Assembly (NCBI GenBank): GCA_961205875.1
Contig: OY540813.1
Span: 1,831,001-1,895,000 of the forward strand
DNA: 64,000 nt
Direction of reading: 5' to 3'
DNA from: Sialis fuliginosa
Taxonomy: Eukaryota > Arthropoda > Insecta > Megaloptera > Sialidae
Each line of letters starts with the position of its first letter. Position 1 is the first letter of the stretch. Positions 22,236-33,623 of this stretch are shown in pieces. The notes beneath the pieces are model-generated. The model worked only from the letters and a program-made list of their open reading frames with translations. It had not been told where the DNA came from and made no database searches. The position numbers were made by a program, and so were the translations under genes.

Positions 22236-22494
22236 CGTTTTCCCCAAAAATAATTCAGATCGGTGCATTTTTACAGTAGTTATCGTGAACGAAAGAAAAT
22301 TCTACATTCAGACACACGCACAGCCGCCATGCGGAAATTAACTTTTCTTTACGTTTTGAAGTTAGTACAATCAGAATTTGTCATTTTCTCGGACACGTTT
22401 TTTCGATGGTATTACAATAGGTACTTCCATTTCCTTCGGAACATGGAAGTAAAAGGAAAAATTGGTACTGCTGCTATTATAGTTTTGTCCAAAA

Positions 22495-22969
22495 AAATAT
22501 GATAAAATTTCTTTGATCAAAGAAAAATGACAGTGTAATAAGTCAACTTTTATAATATTTACCTTCATAATATTTATATGATCATAGTTAATGACAGTCT
22601 CTTATATTTGATCAAAGTTTTTTGACGTCAAAAACAAAATGGCGACTACCAAATTATCACTGACAGTTACAATTACATAATTATTAATATGTATATGAAT
22701 ATCAACAAAATCCAGTATTATATGATAACCTTCTTATTGATTATAAAAACCACAATACACGGTTGTAAATTGAAACCTCGATCGCGTCAATTGACGAACA
22801 TCCACGCACTGATATTCAAAATGCACCAAAGAAGAAGAAAATATCCCTAGATAATATTGAGAAAATATTATCAAATATTTTATGTAGTGTAATAAAACAA
22901 AATCTCTTATTTTATCAAAGAAATATGATCAAATCTTTGGCATATTTATTTGATAGTGTAATAGCCGCC
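22495..22969 (-). mobile_element. MITE family D, 5'-truncated copy (PIF/Harbinger type)
   Basis: The stretch is homologous to 24,606-25,101. It ends TGATAGTGTAATAGCCGCC followed by TAA. The other end lacks about 23 terminal bases (the GGCGGCTATTACACTATC block). The interior holds AAACAAAATGGCGACTACC and two inverted arms rich in TTTGATCA. The 65-codon minus-strand frame at its edge is not a gene. Confidence 0.75.
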
Positions 22970-23261
22970 TAATTCAGTTTTCTCGTTCTCGATCTCGGCC
23001 ACGTGTACTTCAATTTCCCAAGGCCTCGTACAGTTACTCACAACAGTGGCAATGACCCTTGATGGACATCAAAAAATTACCACCTACACAATCTACAATC
23101 TATACATAACATACACTATAATAATATATCAATTCATTCAAATATTTCCAAACTAAATAAACATCGAGTCCATTCATTCATTGATCCGAACTTGAAACAA
23201 TTCGCTGATGATGATAAAACAAATAACTTAAACAGGAAAAGAAATCACACATAAATATATA

Positions 23262-23649
23262 CAGTGTATTCCAAGTTGATTAATCCATAGGAAATTTAAC
23301 ATGGGGGCAATTAGAAATGTTGTAGTAACCTTTGGTTTAATTTAACGATGTGTGATTGGTGCATTTTGAAATGCCGCCTCGAAACTAACTGATAAATTTT
23401 AAATTAATCAACAGTATTTTGTTTTCAACTGTAATTTCATTAATTTAAGCATCCTAGATAAAATTATAATAATATTTTTTGGCAGATATAAATTTGAAAA
23501 CAAAATACTAATGACTATTTTATTAAATTTTGGGCGGTATTTCAAAATGTACCAATCACACATCGTTAAATTAGACCAAAGGTTACTACAACACTTCTAA
23601 TTGTTCCCAAGTTAAATTTCCTATGTCTTAATCAACTTGGATTACACTG
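23262..23649 (+). mobile_element. MITE family B, copy 3
   Basis: A 388-bp copy bounded by TA on each side (23,260-23,261 and 23,650-23,651), with ends CAGTGTATTCCAAGTTGATT and its near-perfect complement. It sits within the loop between the inverted arms 22,015-22,235 and 23,745-23,965. Confidence 0.85.
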
Positions 23650-23744
23650 TATATGTAACAAGGAAGCTGCGAAATATTCTCTACGTAACAGGACAGTAGG
23701 GGGGGGGGTATACAAATTAAGGATAATCCATAAAATTCGTTGTT

Positions 23745-23965
23745 TATCTCAGTGAGTACTCCAGACCTATTCATTTTGGTGCTAATCGGATTAGAGGTTT
23801 TGGAAATATTCGAAATTTTGTAACTTTTTTCGTCTAAAAAGTGAACATTGCGAGTATTATCTCACTAATTTTGATAAGACTTGGTACATTTGTAGTTCAA
23901 TTGAACCTAAGTGACATTTATTATTTGTACGTGTCTAAACAGCCATTTAAGGGATGAAAAACACA
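23745..23965 (-). repeat. Right arm of the 1.95-kb inverted repeat
   Basis: This is the complement of 22,015-22,235. A G run (23,700-23,709) lies just before it. No coding capacity is visible. Confidence 0.65.
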
Positions 23966-24605
23966 CTTAAAATTTGAATTTTAAATACTAATTAATACGT
24001 CATTAATTCATGTTGCCTTGGAAACAAATGCAACTAAATTCAAATTGTCAAATTAGTTGTTCTACGAATGTGTATTATGTTTTTGACATTAGGACATTAG
24101 ATTATATTTATATACAAATGGTAATAACTGCTGTAACCGTCGTTATATATACATATATATATATTTTGTAAACGGACATTTTTACACAAAGTCGCTCGCT
24201 GTATCTATCTGTCTGTACACCATTTTTTTTTTTTTTAATATTTTTCATCAATAATTTTTTTTTTCCTCACAATTCAGTTCTGTATGTGTATATTTTTTTT
24301 TATGAAACTTGTTGCTAAATATGCAAGTGACGTGTTGTGAAAATTTCAAATTTTTCTCGATGCTTAAACCATGTGTTTTATTGGACTTTAACCGTAAATA
24401 CACCATTCTGCTATAAGAGCCCATGTTGAAACTATGTTGTAAAACCTTTTGAAATTTTGTGTGGGTATTTAATATTTATAAAGGAGTAACTTCTCCAAAT
24501 TTCAACTATTTCTCGTTGAAATTAGATACCTGCCATCCATCCTTAAATTTCCTTCTTGAAAAACTTCATTGCGATTATTTTTATCAAAGTTATTTGCACA
24601 TTTAA
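23966..24605. other. AT-rich non-coding stretch
   Basis: The stretch has alternating TA tracts (24,144-24,165) and T runs (24,223-24,236). The GTCGCTCGCTGTATC and CTGTCTGTAC phrases near 24,190-24,220 look like retroelement debris. Confidence 0.4.
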
Positions 24606-25101
24606 GGCGGCTATTACACTATCAAATAAATATGTCAAACATCTTTGACAAAGATTTGATCATATTTCTTTGATAAAATACGAGATTTTGATCTATTACA
24701 CTACATAAAATATTTGATAATATTTTCTTAGTATTATCTAGGGATATTTTCTTCTTTTTTGGTGCATTTTGATAATCAATGTGTGAAGGTTCGTCAGTTG
24801 ACGCGATCAAGGTTTGAATTTACAACGGTGTATTGCAGTTTTTATAATCAATAAGAAGATTATCATATAATACTGGATTATGTTGATATTCATATATTAA
24901 CTGTAACTGTCAGTGATAACTTGGTAGTCGCCATTTTGTTTTTGACGTCAAAAAACATTTGATCAAATATAAGAGACTGTCATTAACTATGATCATAGAA
25001 ATATTATTAAGGTAAATATTATAAAAGTTGATTTATTACACTGTCATATTTCTTTGATCAAAGAAATTTTATCATATTTATTTGATAGTGTAATAGCCGC
25101 C
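24606..25101 (+). mobile_element. MITE family D, full-length copy (PIF/Harbinger type)
   Basis: A 496-bp element bounded by TAA direct repeats (24,603-24,605 and 25,102-25,104). The ends are GGCGGCTATTACACTATCAA and its perfect complement, and the inverted identity runs at least 29 bp. A 3-bp TAA duplication fits PIF/Harbinger. The minus-strand 62-codon frame is incidental. Confidence 0.85.
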
Positions 25102-25149
25102 TAAAAAGGAGTTAAAAGTGAAAAATTGCCTACTGGGCCTAATAGGAAG

Positions 25150-25440
25150 TCCGCTCTCTATGTCTGTGTGTGTGTATGTTTCTGCTAGAGAGCCAACCTT
25201 GGTGCGCAGAGTGATTAGTGTAATCACGAGTAAAGAGTGTACGGAACGCGGAGCGGCGCGGCGACCAGACGCGGCTGCCGATCGATTCACTCACGTCTGG
25301 GCGGTGTCTGCAGCTCGAAACTCTCTCTCACACACACACACGCACGCACACACACCCACCCGTCCGTCTGTTACAAGCGCAAACGTCGCGGCATTTTCCT
25401 TCACAATTTTGCACAAACTGTTTAGTGAAATTTACAAAAA
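25150..25440 (-). promoter_or_regulatory. GC-rich island with candidate first exon on the minus strand
   Basis: On the minus strand a strong donor CCAGAC|GTGAGTG ends a possible exon at 25,295. Upstream are a CA/GT microsatellite (25,328-25,355) and a GC-rich patch. The next minus-strand acceptor I can recognise is that of the secreted-protein exon at 21,176, so this may be a 5' untranslated exon of that gene. The overlapping open frames are composition artefacts. Confidence 0.35.
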
Positions 25441-25577
25441 ATAATAAGTCTGGGCGTCAATTGAGGTTTTTGCAATATCTACCGAAAAAAAAAACGTGTC
25501 TGGATTTTTTTTGTGGAAAATATAATACTTATGTCTGATAGAAACAAGTGAATGGAAATTATAGGTGGTACCGTGTA

Positions 25578-25675
25578 AACCAGCGGTCTTCAAAACTTTG
25601 TCGGCTCACGGAACTCTTAGAATCTCTTCCCATGCTAAGAAAAAGATATGTATATATGCCCGTTTGTTAATATTG
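25578..25675 (+). repeat. Partial hAT-like terminus
   Basis: CAGCGGTCTTCAAAACTTTG followed by GGCTCACGGAACTCTTAG resembles the end of a common class of hAT elements. No partner end is found before the next element begins at 25,684. Confidence 0.45.
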
Positions 25676-25683
25676 CAGTTAGA

Positions 25684-26765
25684 CAGTGGCGATGCGTCCA
25701 GAAGCAGGGGAAGCAGTGCTTCCCTTACTTTATGGGCAAATTAATACAAATATGTGTTTTCAGTTAATAAATAATTTTAAAATATTATTAGAATATTCAT
25801 CTTTATGCGCAACTCAAACATTTTAAACAAAATTAGACTCTCAATTATAAAACTATAATACCTCTACGTCTTATTTTTTTGTATTTTAGTCGATATTTGT
25901 ATGACGAATTGATGTTCACTGCAGGGAATTTCACTAAAAATTTTTGAATTTTTGATTTCGTTAAAAGTATGTTTATTGTATAGAAAATGACGTGAAAAGT
26001 TGTTTGTTTCAAACCGCAGGTCTGTATCTCAAACCGTTCTCGAGATATAGCCTCTCAAAGTTTTAGTTTTTTCAAATTTTTGGAGAAAAAAGGTCATAAC
26101 TTTTGAACGGGTGGTCGGAATTGATTTTAGTTGACGGATTTGGAATCAGCGTGTCAAAATCTTTATAATGACATGTATAATACTTTAAAATCCGACAAAA
26201 AAAATTTGGTCAAAAATTGACATTTTTTTAAGGTATACCCCTTTGAATTTTTTCGATTTTTCGCGAAATTTTTTTTTTCTAGTTTTAAGGTATTATACAT
26301 GTCATTATATAGATTTTGACACGCTGATTCCAAATCCGTCAACTAAAATCAATTCCGACCACCCGTTCAAAAGTTATGGCCTTTTTTCTCCAAAAATTTG
26401 AAAAAACTAAAACTTTGAGAGGCTATATCTCGAGAACGGTTTGAGATACAGACCTGCGGTTTGAAACACACAACTTTTCACGTCATTTTCTATACAATAA
26501 ACATACTTTTAACGAAATCAAAAATTTGAAATTTTTTAGTGAAATTTCCTTACAACTCGTCATACAAATATCGACTAAAATACAAGAAAATAAGACGTAG
26601 AATTATTTAGTTACTATATAAATATTAAATATATAAGAATTTATTTAAAAAAGTAAATGCTTGAACTTAAGGTGTTTCATAACAAGTTTTTTTTTTTTTG
26701 TTAATAGGAGGGGGAGGATTGACAAAATATGCTTCTCTTATTAAAAACTTCACGCCTCGCCACTG
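25684..26765. mobile_element. Foldback hAT element, copy 1 (1,082 bp)
   Basis: The termini CAGTGGCGATGCGTCC and, reverse complemented, CAGTGGCGAGGCGTGA are flanked by near-identical 8-bp repeats CAGTTAGA (25,676-25,683) and CAGTTATA (26,766-26,773). Both the CAGNG start and the 8-bp target are typical of hAT. The interior is nearly one palindrome: from about 25,860 the sequence folds back on itself around a centre near 26,240, with arms of roughly 350 bp. An inner hairpin, GGGAAGCAGTGCTTCCC, lies near the left end. There is no transposase. A second copy lies at 46,796. Confidence 0.9.
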
Positions 26766-26863
26766 CAGTTATAGTCTCGTTTATTCGAAGCCTTCTGAAT
26801 CGTTTTGAATTGAGGAAGTCGCGTTTTTCGAAGTCGAGAGGGGCTCCCACCAAGTAATGTACA
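26766..26863 (+). repeat. pogo/Tigger-like terminus fragment
   Basis: CGTTTATTCGAAGCC and GTCGCGTTTTTCGAAGTCG resemble the piece at 10,109-10,170. The foldback hAT element appears to have inserted at its edge. Confidence 0.35.
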
Positions 26864-27060
26864 GATCCTTGACCAATCAGCGTTGGCGCGGGATTTGACG
26901 TCATCACGAATACGTATTCAAATGTTATAAATGTATAATAGAATATCAATTACAAGAAATCCTTTATTTATTCTTGCCTTCGTATTTTTTGATATTTTAA
27001 CTATCATTTTTACTATTCTTAAGTTGGCAATAGGTTCTGTGATTTTGACAGCTTTCTATT
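26864..27060 (+). mobile_element. Foldback family at 10,387, partial copy
   Basis: The stretch begins GATCCTTGACCAATCAGCG and runs through ATAATAGAATATCAATTACA to CAGCTTTCTATTATAG. It matches the left arm of 10,387-10,803, which is also its complement on the right. The second arm is missing, so the palindrome is broken. Confidence 0.65.
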
Positions 27061-27419
27061 ATAGAGATAGCTTGACTCGATTTTCAAATTATAGTTACAC
27101 AGTTCATTTTGTGACAGCTATTAAGTTTACCCCCCCCCCCCCCCCCCCCTGCAATAGTTTTATCTTTTATTAATTTACACTCTCTTTCAGTCATACAATG
27201 ACTGCTGAATGCTAGTACATTTTATTTTACAAACTCGACTACTTAATTTTTTTTCGCCAGACAATATAAAAGTTTACATTTTCCTAAATAGCGGATTATA
27301 ATCTTTTTATAGATGAATAAAAATAAAATTTTCAATTGTTCATTTTAAGAGCTTCATAACGAGACAGACTAGCTTAAATTTTGGCGAGACGATACGATAT
27401 CAAGTTAATTAATAACTTA
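27061..27419. other. Non-coding stretch with 20-nt C run
   Basis: A poly-C run lies at about 27,130-27,149. No gene is supported. Confidence 0.4.
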
Positions 27420-27605
27420 CTAGCTATTGCTGTTACCCGCGGCTTCACCCGCGTGAAATTAGTATTTTTTTTATATCAATTTTCGAGATACAAATTAGCC
27501 TATGTTCTTCCTCAGAATGCAAGCTATCTCCCTGCCTAATTTCATCAAAATCGGTTTAGCCGTGAAAAGGTAACAAACAGACAGACACACTTTTGCATTT
27601 AATAA
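27420..27605 (+). repeat. Non-LTR retroelement 3' tail
   Basis: The tail starts with GCTGTTACCCGCGGCTTC, passes through CCTGCCTAATTTCATCAAAA and ends with GTGAAAAGGTAACAAACAG, CAGACAGACACAC and TTTGCATTTAATAAAC. The same layout is found at 44,162-44,508 and, degenerate, at 870-1,046. It is the 3' end only. Confidence 0.65.
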
Positions 27606-28943
27606 ACTATATTTAAGAATCAGTAGCGTACCGAAGGGAGGGGGGGGGGGGGTGAAGGGGGCATCAAAATTACTAGAACGACACAAAATTGTGGATTCGC
27701 AGCGGAAAATTCGAAAAAAAGGGTCTTCAATTTTCATATTTAGCATAAAGTGAAGAGGGGGCGGCAAATTTTCTTTCTGCCTCGAGCGGCAGAAATCTAC
27801 GGTAACGGTATGCCACTGTTAAGCATACAGAAAAATCGAATATTTTTATGTAAAACTAAATATTAAAATTAGAAAGAGGTCATTTGTTATAAAAGCCAAG
27901 ATAAGACGAATCAAAAATTACCTACATCTCATCTCATGGAAAGCGGTAATAAATTTTAACCAATAAAAATATGTGGACCGATTTTTTGGCATGTACCAAT
28001 CTAATTTTTTAATAATTTTTTTGAAAACATGATTTCTAGACAGACAGTTATATTATGTTTACGATTATCAAAAGATACATATTTATTACCCCCCCCCCCC
28101 CCCCCCACCTATTTTGCTTAAATTTGCATATCCACTGAACTACTCAATTTTCGAGGTACCTACATAATATTTTTATTTCAACATAAAAAGTAAGTTTCGT
28201 GAAATTAATTATTTTAAATTAGTACACGAGCCGTTTCGTAACTTGCATACATTATTTTACAGATAAAACAAAAGAAAAGCGTGTCTGTAAAAATGCAAGC
28301 GAAGAAAAACCGGTCGTCACTCTTCATTATTACAATATGTTGCAAAAAAAACAACAATGCATACTGTACGAAAAAAAGGTACATTGCAATAGTAGCAAAA
28401 AATCTACATCGATTTAAAAAATCGAGTAAATTCATGGTAATATTATTTTTAATACTGCAAGTAACTCTGTGTCTGTCTGTTACCTTTTCACAACTAAATA
28501 GCTGAAATTGTAAATTTCCTTAATACAGACCTGTTTAAATCAATTATCATGTAGTGAAAGTCTTATCAAAATCGGTTCAGTAAACTGACAGACACATATT
28601 CTAGATAGACTAAAAAAAATTACATTGCAGACAGCAGTTTTGAATCTAATTCATTGAATTCTACCCCCCCCCCCCCCCCCCTTCCAGCTGGATAAAATAT
28701 TTTATCGCATATCTAGTATAGACATAAAAAAATGTATAGAAAATTTTCCCTTTCACCCCGAAGTTTTAATTTTTTTTCACCGGAGTAAACTCTCGATATT
28801 CGATATTGATAGACAGATTTATATATAATATTTAATTAGGGTCACAAGACTTTCGAGTAGTGAAAGTACCATCAAAATCAGTTCAGTAGTTTTTGAATTA
28901 CCATACATACCAAAATTCTTTAGTGTATGTAAAACGTCAAAAA
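27606..28943. other. Non-coding stretch with several G and C runs
   Basis: G and C runs lie near 27,639-27,652, 28,089-28,107 and 28,664-28,681. Short retroelement phrases (AAAATCGGTTCAGTA at 28,568-28,582; AAAATCAGTTCAGTAG at 28,874-28,889) mark decayed copies. No gene is supported; the open frames at 28,214-28,505 lie in this debris. Confidence 0.4.
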
Positions 28944-28944
28944 A

Positions 28945-29255
28945 TAGACATGGACTTTTGGGACCCTATATTTATATAAAAATTACTCTATGTGCAATCG
29001 AGTCATTTGAAATTCAACCTGTAAAAAAGACAAGGACTTTCTGGACACTATACATAAAAAAAAACCATACGTAAGACATCGCTACACAAAATACGATTCA
29101 TTGTAAAAAGACAGGGACACCTATATTTATATAGAAATTACTCTATATACAATCGAGTCGTTTGTATTCAACCTGCAAAGAAAAAGACAAGGACTTTCTG
29201 GACACCTGTACATATAAAAACCATAAGAAAGATATCGCTACACAAAATACGATTT
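28945..29255 (+). repeat. Two-copy tandem duplication, about 150 bp
   Basis: Two successive segments share GACAAGGACTTTCTGGACAC, ATATTTATATA[A/G]AAATTACTCTAT and CGCTACACAAAATACGATT. The second copy starts near 29,108. They differ by several substitutions and short indels. The open frames at 29,162-29,368 sit in this duplication. Confidence 0.7.
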
Positions 29256-29820
29256 GTATAATAATTTATTGCAAAAACGGCCTTGTATCGTACATTAACC
29301 CTTACTCCACAGTACAAGCGCCCTTGGGAAAAGTGCAAAACGAGATATTCCCCTAAACATGCATGCATAATAATTATTTACAGTAGAAAATACTGATATC
29401 CATAACGTATCTACATTATACATACCCTCTCCCCCCCTCTTCGCAATAAAATAAACAAATGCATTCACACATACTGATACATTGCATACATGACAAAGAT
29501 GGAACGATAATAAATAAAATAAATCATTTCACTCTTTCAATTCAAAAGAAATGAATTAAAATTGACATAACTAAAATATATTATATTCTGTTGGCTAGGT
29601 ATTTTATTTGTATATACCTAGTTTATTTTTAATTCAAAATATTTAAGATCATTAATAATGTTTGTGTTATTAAAATTCTAAATATAAATTCTAGGTAATT
29701 TGTAACAATCTCCCATTCATAATTTGTCGACAAACATTATTGTCAAAAAAAAAATGGACGTAGGTTATAAAAGCATGATAAATACACATAATTCTTATAT
29801 ACCTTCAGCTGGTAGCGTCG
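29256..29820. other. AT-rich non-coding stretch
   Basis: No gene or recognisable element is visible. A C-rich patch (CTCTCCCCCCCTC) lies at 29,427-29,440. Confidence 0.4.
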
Positions 29821-30115
29821 AAAGTGATATTATACGGCACTAAACAGATCAATAATGCTTTTCATACATTGTCACATGTTCTATCCACTGTACCAGGTTT
29901 GGCACATGTACTATCCCGGGCCAGAACAAAATTAGAACTTAATGTCGGCGCTCAGTCGAAAACAAAACGTACAATAACACTCCTATACTTATTACCGCAC
30001 GGTATTGCAGCGTACCTACAAAGACATACCAATATCTACAAAGTAAACCACTATCACATGTGCTGCTACAGGTGCGATATGCATTTACGTGTAACTAACC
30101 GCGAAACGGACTTAC

Positions 30116-30232
30116 CGAATGCTAAACACATACTGTTATCGGAGGAAGGCGGTGGCCGGGCACACGCCGAACATTGCCGAACGCAACACGAACAGCACGA
30201 CGACGACGCGAGCGCGCTCTCACGGTAGATTC
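30116..30232 (-). promoter_or_regulatory. Candidate minus-strand first exon (donor at 30,116)
   Basis: A GC-rich patch on the minus strand ends in a consensus donor, CATTCG|GTAAGTCC. The region has CGA and CGT repeats. The 134-codon plus-strand frame from 29,824 to 30,228 crosses this patch but shows no domain, and its GC content rises only at the end, so I do not call it a gene. A minus-strand 5' exon is the better reading. Confidence 0.35.
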
Positions 30233-30880
30233 AGGAACTAGTATCGCTGAATACTCCGTTTTAGCGGATAATTTGAATTTAATTCTATTGAATATGTATT
30301 CAATACATACTCAATTAATTATGTATGTGGGATTCAAATAAAACTACATGCATTATATAATTAGATATGCAAATTTAATTGTTTGTATTTATGTATGCAT
30401 TTATAAAATGCAGCGTATCTCCGAATCTGACATAAGATTAATGTAAGTTGACCATGGAAAATTAGAATGTATATGAATACACTTATATACATTGTTGCAA
30501 TATGTTGTTCTTTGACCTCTCTCTGAATAGAATATAGATACCTGATATTATTGTGCTGAAAATAATTACATTAAAAAACATGTTCATCACATCTATATAT
30601 ATTTTTTTAATTTAAACAAATAATAAAAATATTTATACTTATAATGAATACAACTTATTAAGTATTTTTCCTAGTGATAATTCAATTAAATAAATAAATA
30701 CATTTTTAATGCCTGATAAACTGCAGACTGTCTGTAAATGAGGTTATTTTTTAAAACATAAAGATTAAAAAGTAATAAAAAACAATGCCACTGATATAAA
30801 ATGCAATTTATACTGAAATAAAAATGTTTATTGTGCACCCAAATAATTAAATCAACATTTTTACCTTTTACTAATTTTTT
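30233..30880. other. AT-rich non-coding stretch
   Basis: No features beyond A/T runs and short direct repeats are visible. Confidence 0.4.
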
Positions 30881-30887
30881 TTACAAT

Positions 30888-31330
30888 GATTTGAAAACAA
30901 TAATCGAGTTAACCCTGACCAATCAGATTTCTTCTTTCATAACATAACCATGGCCCACTAGATGAGTCATATTTCAAAAAAGTGAAGTGTCGAATCACGA
31001 AATTAAAAATTTAACCATCAAAATTTGAAATTATATAACTTAAAACCATGGCCAACTAGGTGTCTAATTTTCAAAATATCAAATATTTTACAGACCAAAT
31101 AGTAGATTTCGATCAGGTATCTTGCAAAATACAATTGGATTTTTTGTGGACGTTATTGAAAACAACTAATAATTAAAAACATATTTTACCATAAATTCAA
31201 TTTAACAATCAAAAGTCAAATTTGTAACTGTCATAATCTGAAAACAACAATCAAATTAACTCTGACCAATCAGAGCCCAGCTTTCGCAACACAAACATGG
31301 CCGAATAGATAGGTCTCATTTCCAAAAACG
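30888..31330 (+). repeat. Diverged duplicated block with CCAAT motifs
   Basis: GTTAACCCTGACCAATCAGA and ATTAACTCTGACCAATCAGA, each followed by a CATGGCC phrase, occur about 340 bp apart. A third CCATGGCC phrase lies at 31,047. This appears to be an old duplication near a candidate promoter. Its role is unknown. Confidence 0.5.
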
Positions 31331-31405
31331 ATACAAAACAAAACACGACTCGGTTTTGTGATTTTATTTTGTCGTTGTTGCAGCAGACATATTCTTATTT
31401 CTTAC

Positions 31406-31550
31406 CGCCGTTTCAGTACCACTGCACCCTGTACGTATTGCTGGAGGAGAGACACGACGGGCGTATATGTCTAGACGCTACGTCATTTTACCCGCCGCCG
31501 TATTCTATCTCTCTCTGATGTCTCTCACACTGTGTATACTTATTGTCGCG
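31406..31550 (-). other. Candidate 5' untranslated exon, minus strand
   Basis: The exon would begin about 25-30 bp below the TATA box at 31,572-31,580 and end at the donor ACGGCG|GTAAGAAAT (31,406). The stretch is GC-rich compared with its surroundings and has no clear coding frame. With the candidates at 30,116 and 25,295 it could be an alternative start for the gene containing exon 20,882-21,176. Confidence 0.4.
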
Positions 31551-31571
31551 ACTCTTTACCGCGTTCTACGG

Positions 31572-31580
31572 TTTTTTATA
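31572..31580 (-). promoter_or_regulatory. TATA box, minus strand
   Basis: On the minus strand the sequence reads GCGTATAAAAAACCG, a good TATA element flanked by GC. It lies immediately upstream of a GC-rich stretch with a splice donor, the layout expected of a core promoter and first exon. Confidence 0.45.
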
Positions 31581-31639
31581 CGCTGTGACTGGTTTACATT
31601 TCGTTTTACGATTTCATAGTAGCCGTGGTGTTAGCTTAA

Positions 31640-32970
31640 CTTGAATTTATTATTATTATTCTGTAGGTACTCGTTAATCTAAAAAATAGTCTGTTGCTTT
31701 TTCTATGTATTTAGAAGTAAAAGATTTTGGCGGTTTTTTTCAAACCACTTACATAGTTGATTGTTGGAAATTTATATAATTAAAAGTTCGCCTAAAAAAG
31801 GCCTTTATTTAAGAATCAAGAAATATCACTTACAAAAAACTAGCTGGATGTCGGGATATCACCTTGCCTAACAATAATTATTTTTTTGTCAGTTTATTAC
31901 AATTACATGTAACTGTATGCAGTGCCGACTTTATGGGGGGGGAGGGGTAAACCAGGACGACCGAAGCCAGGTGGGGCGGTGCACAATGGGGCATAAGTGA
32001 CTTTTTTGGTTCAAATCAGTGTAATTTTTGAGTAAACTTTTTTTTAATCTTTAAATTTTTTGTCGATTAAGCAAAAATATAGCTAAATATAAACAATGTT
32101 AATTTAAAAAAAGGGCGCCAGACTTGCTAAGGATATTGTTTCTATCACCTATCAGCTCTTCGTTGGTGATAGCCAACACAAAATTGGTAAATGAGAGGTC
32201 GCCCACGTTATATATTAAAAAAAAGTATGTAGCAAATTATCTATTAATTTAGCCAAGCCTACAATAGACTGCGCAACATTTATGTTCATTGCTCAGCTCC
32301 CCGCTATGATAGCGTATATTACTTCTAGGATTTCGATGAATCTCTAGTGAAAGTTTCATCAAAATCAGTTCAGTGATTTTTGAGATTGAGGAAAAACAAT
32401 ATTTATAAATTTTTGTAATATAATAAAAAATATATATTTGGATTATTTTTCTACGATAATCATCTCAAATTTAAAATAAAAACTAATACCTTCCCATAAA
32501 ACGTAAATTCAAGGTAAAATCATCCAGGATAATGAATATTATTTTTTATAATAAAATGAATAATATAGTGTAAATAAATTTTCATAAATTATCTTTATCA
32601 GTTGTAAAAACAGCCAAAATTTGTTTTAGAATTACTGGTTTAGGCCACTGCAATGGACTACTTAAATTTTTAACAGTGGTGTAATCTTTTTTTTAGCAAA
32701 ATTATTTATTTTGAAATACTTGTTGTTTTAAACGTGATTTTGTTTCGTAAATGTTCAGGTATAAAACAATCAAAAGTAATGTTTAGTAAGATTAAATTAC
32801 CTTTTCACAATAAAGCAAGTTGATTGATTTATTTTTTAATTACTCAAATTTAAAAAAATATTTCTGTATTTGTTGATAAAAAATAAAAACTGAATTAAAA
32901 AAATAATTAATATTGTACATAATTATAGATATGACTGTTTAAATTAAAATTTATTTACAAGAATTATTGT
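31640..32970. other. Non-coding stretch with retroelement debris
   Basis: GTGCCGACTTTATGGGGGGG (31,923-31,942) and a following G-rich patch look like the end of a hAT-type element. Near 32,340-32,395 is a decayed retroelement phrase (GAAAGTTTCATCAAAATCAG). No gene is supported. Confidence 0.4.
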
Positions 32971-32974
32971 AATT

Positions 32975-33320
32975 TATTATGTATAAATATGACTATAGTA
33001 GTTTAAAATGGCGGTAAAAATGAATTTTAATTGTTGAATGCAAATCAATAACAAATACATATATTTTAACAAACACTTCAATGTTTTTCACGATCAAAAC
33101 GTGCCTTCTGAAAAAGATTATAGTATAATATATTAATTTATTATGAATAAACATGAGTATAGTAGTTTAAAATGGCGATAAAATTAAAATTTTAATTGTT
33201 GAATGAAAATCAATGTGTCAGATTATATTTATTTTTATAATAAATCATAGAAATATTTACAAACACTCCAAAGTTTATTTACAATCAAAACGGAAGTCTA
33301 ATTCCGGAACAGTACCGGAT
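32975..33320 (+). repeat. Two-copy tandem duplication upstream of the SDR gene
   Basis: Two units about 175 bp long share TATAGTAGTTTAAAATGGCG, TTTTAATTGTTGAATG and the CGATCAAAACG / CAATCAAAACG phrase. The second unit begins near 33,145. It lies about 300 bp before the SDR start codon. Confidence 0.65.
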
Positions 33321-33623
33321 AAACATATATTTCAATTTCAAATTTTCATTGTTGTTAAAAAAAACACGTCACATATTCAAAATGTAAACAACAAAATTAA
33401 CACCTTCATACAAATGAAGTGACATCTAATTATAACTAATTAAATACGCTCTGTTAATTGAATGAATAATTATATTAGGTTAATTTAAGCCGACCCTGGT
33501 TATTTATCAACACATATCGCGAAATGAATCATATATGACTTCGAAAGCCGGTGTTTTTGTGGTTTTCCCTGGGTGGTGCAATCGATTTATTTTTTAATTT
33601 ATTGAAATACTCGTTAATCGAAA

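Noticed and set aside
29824-30228. 134-codon plus-strand open frame
   Set aside because: No domain or start context is visible, composition changes halfway through, and a better minus-strand splice donor lies across it.
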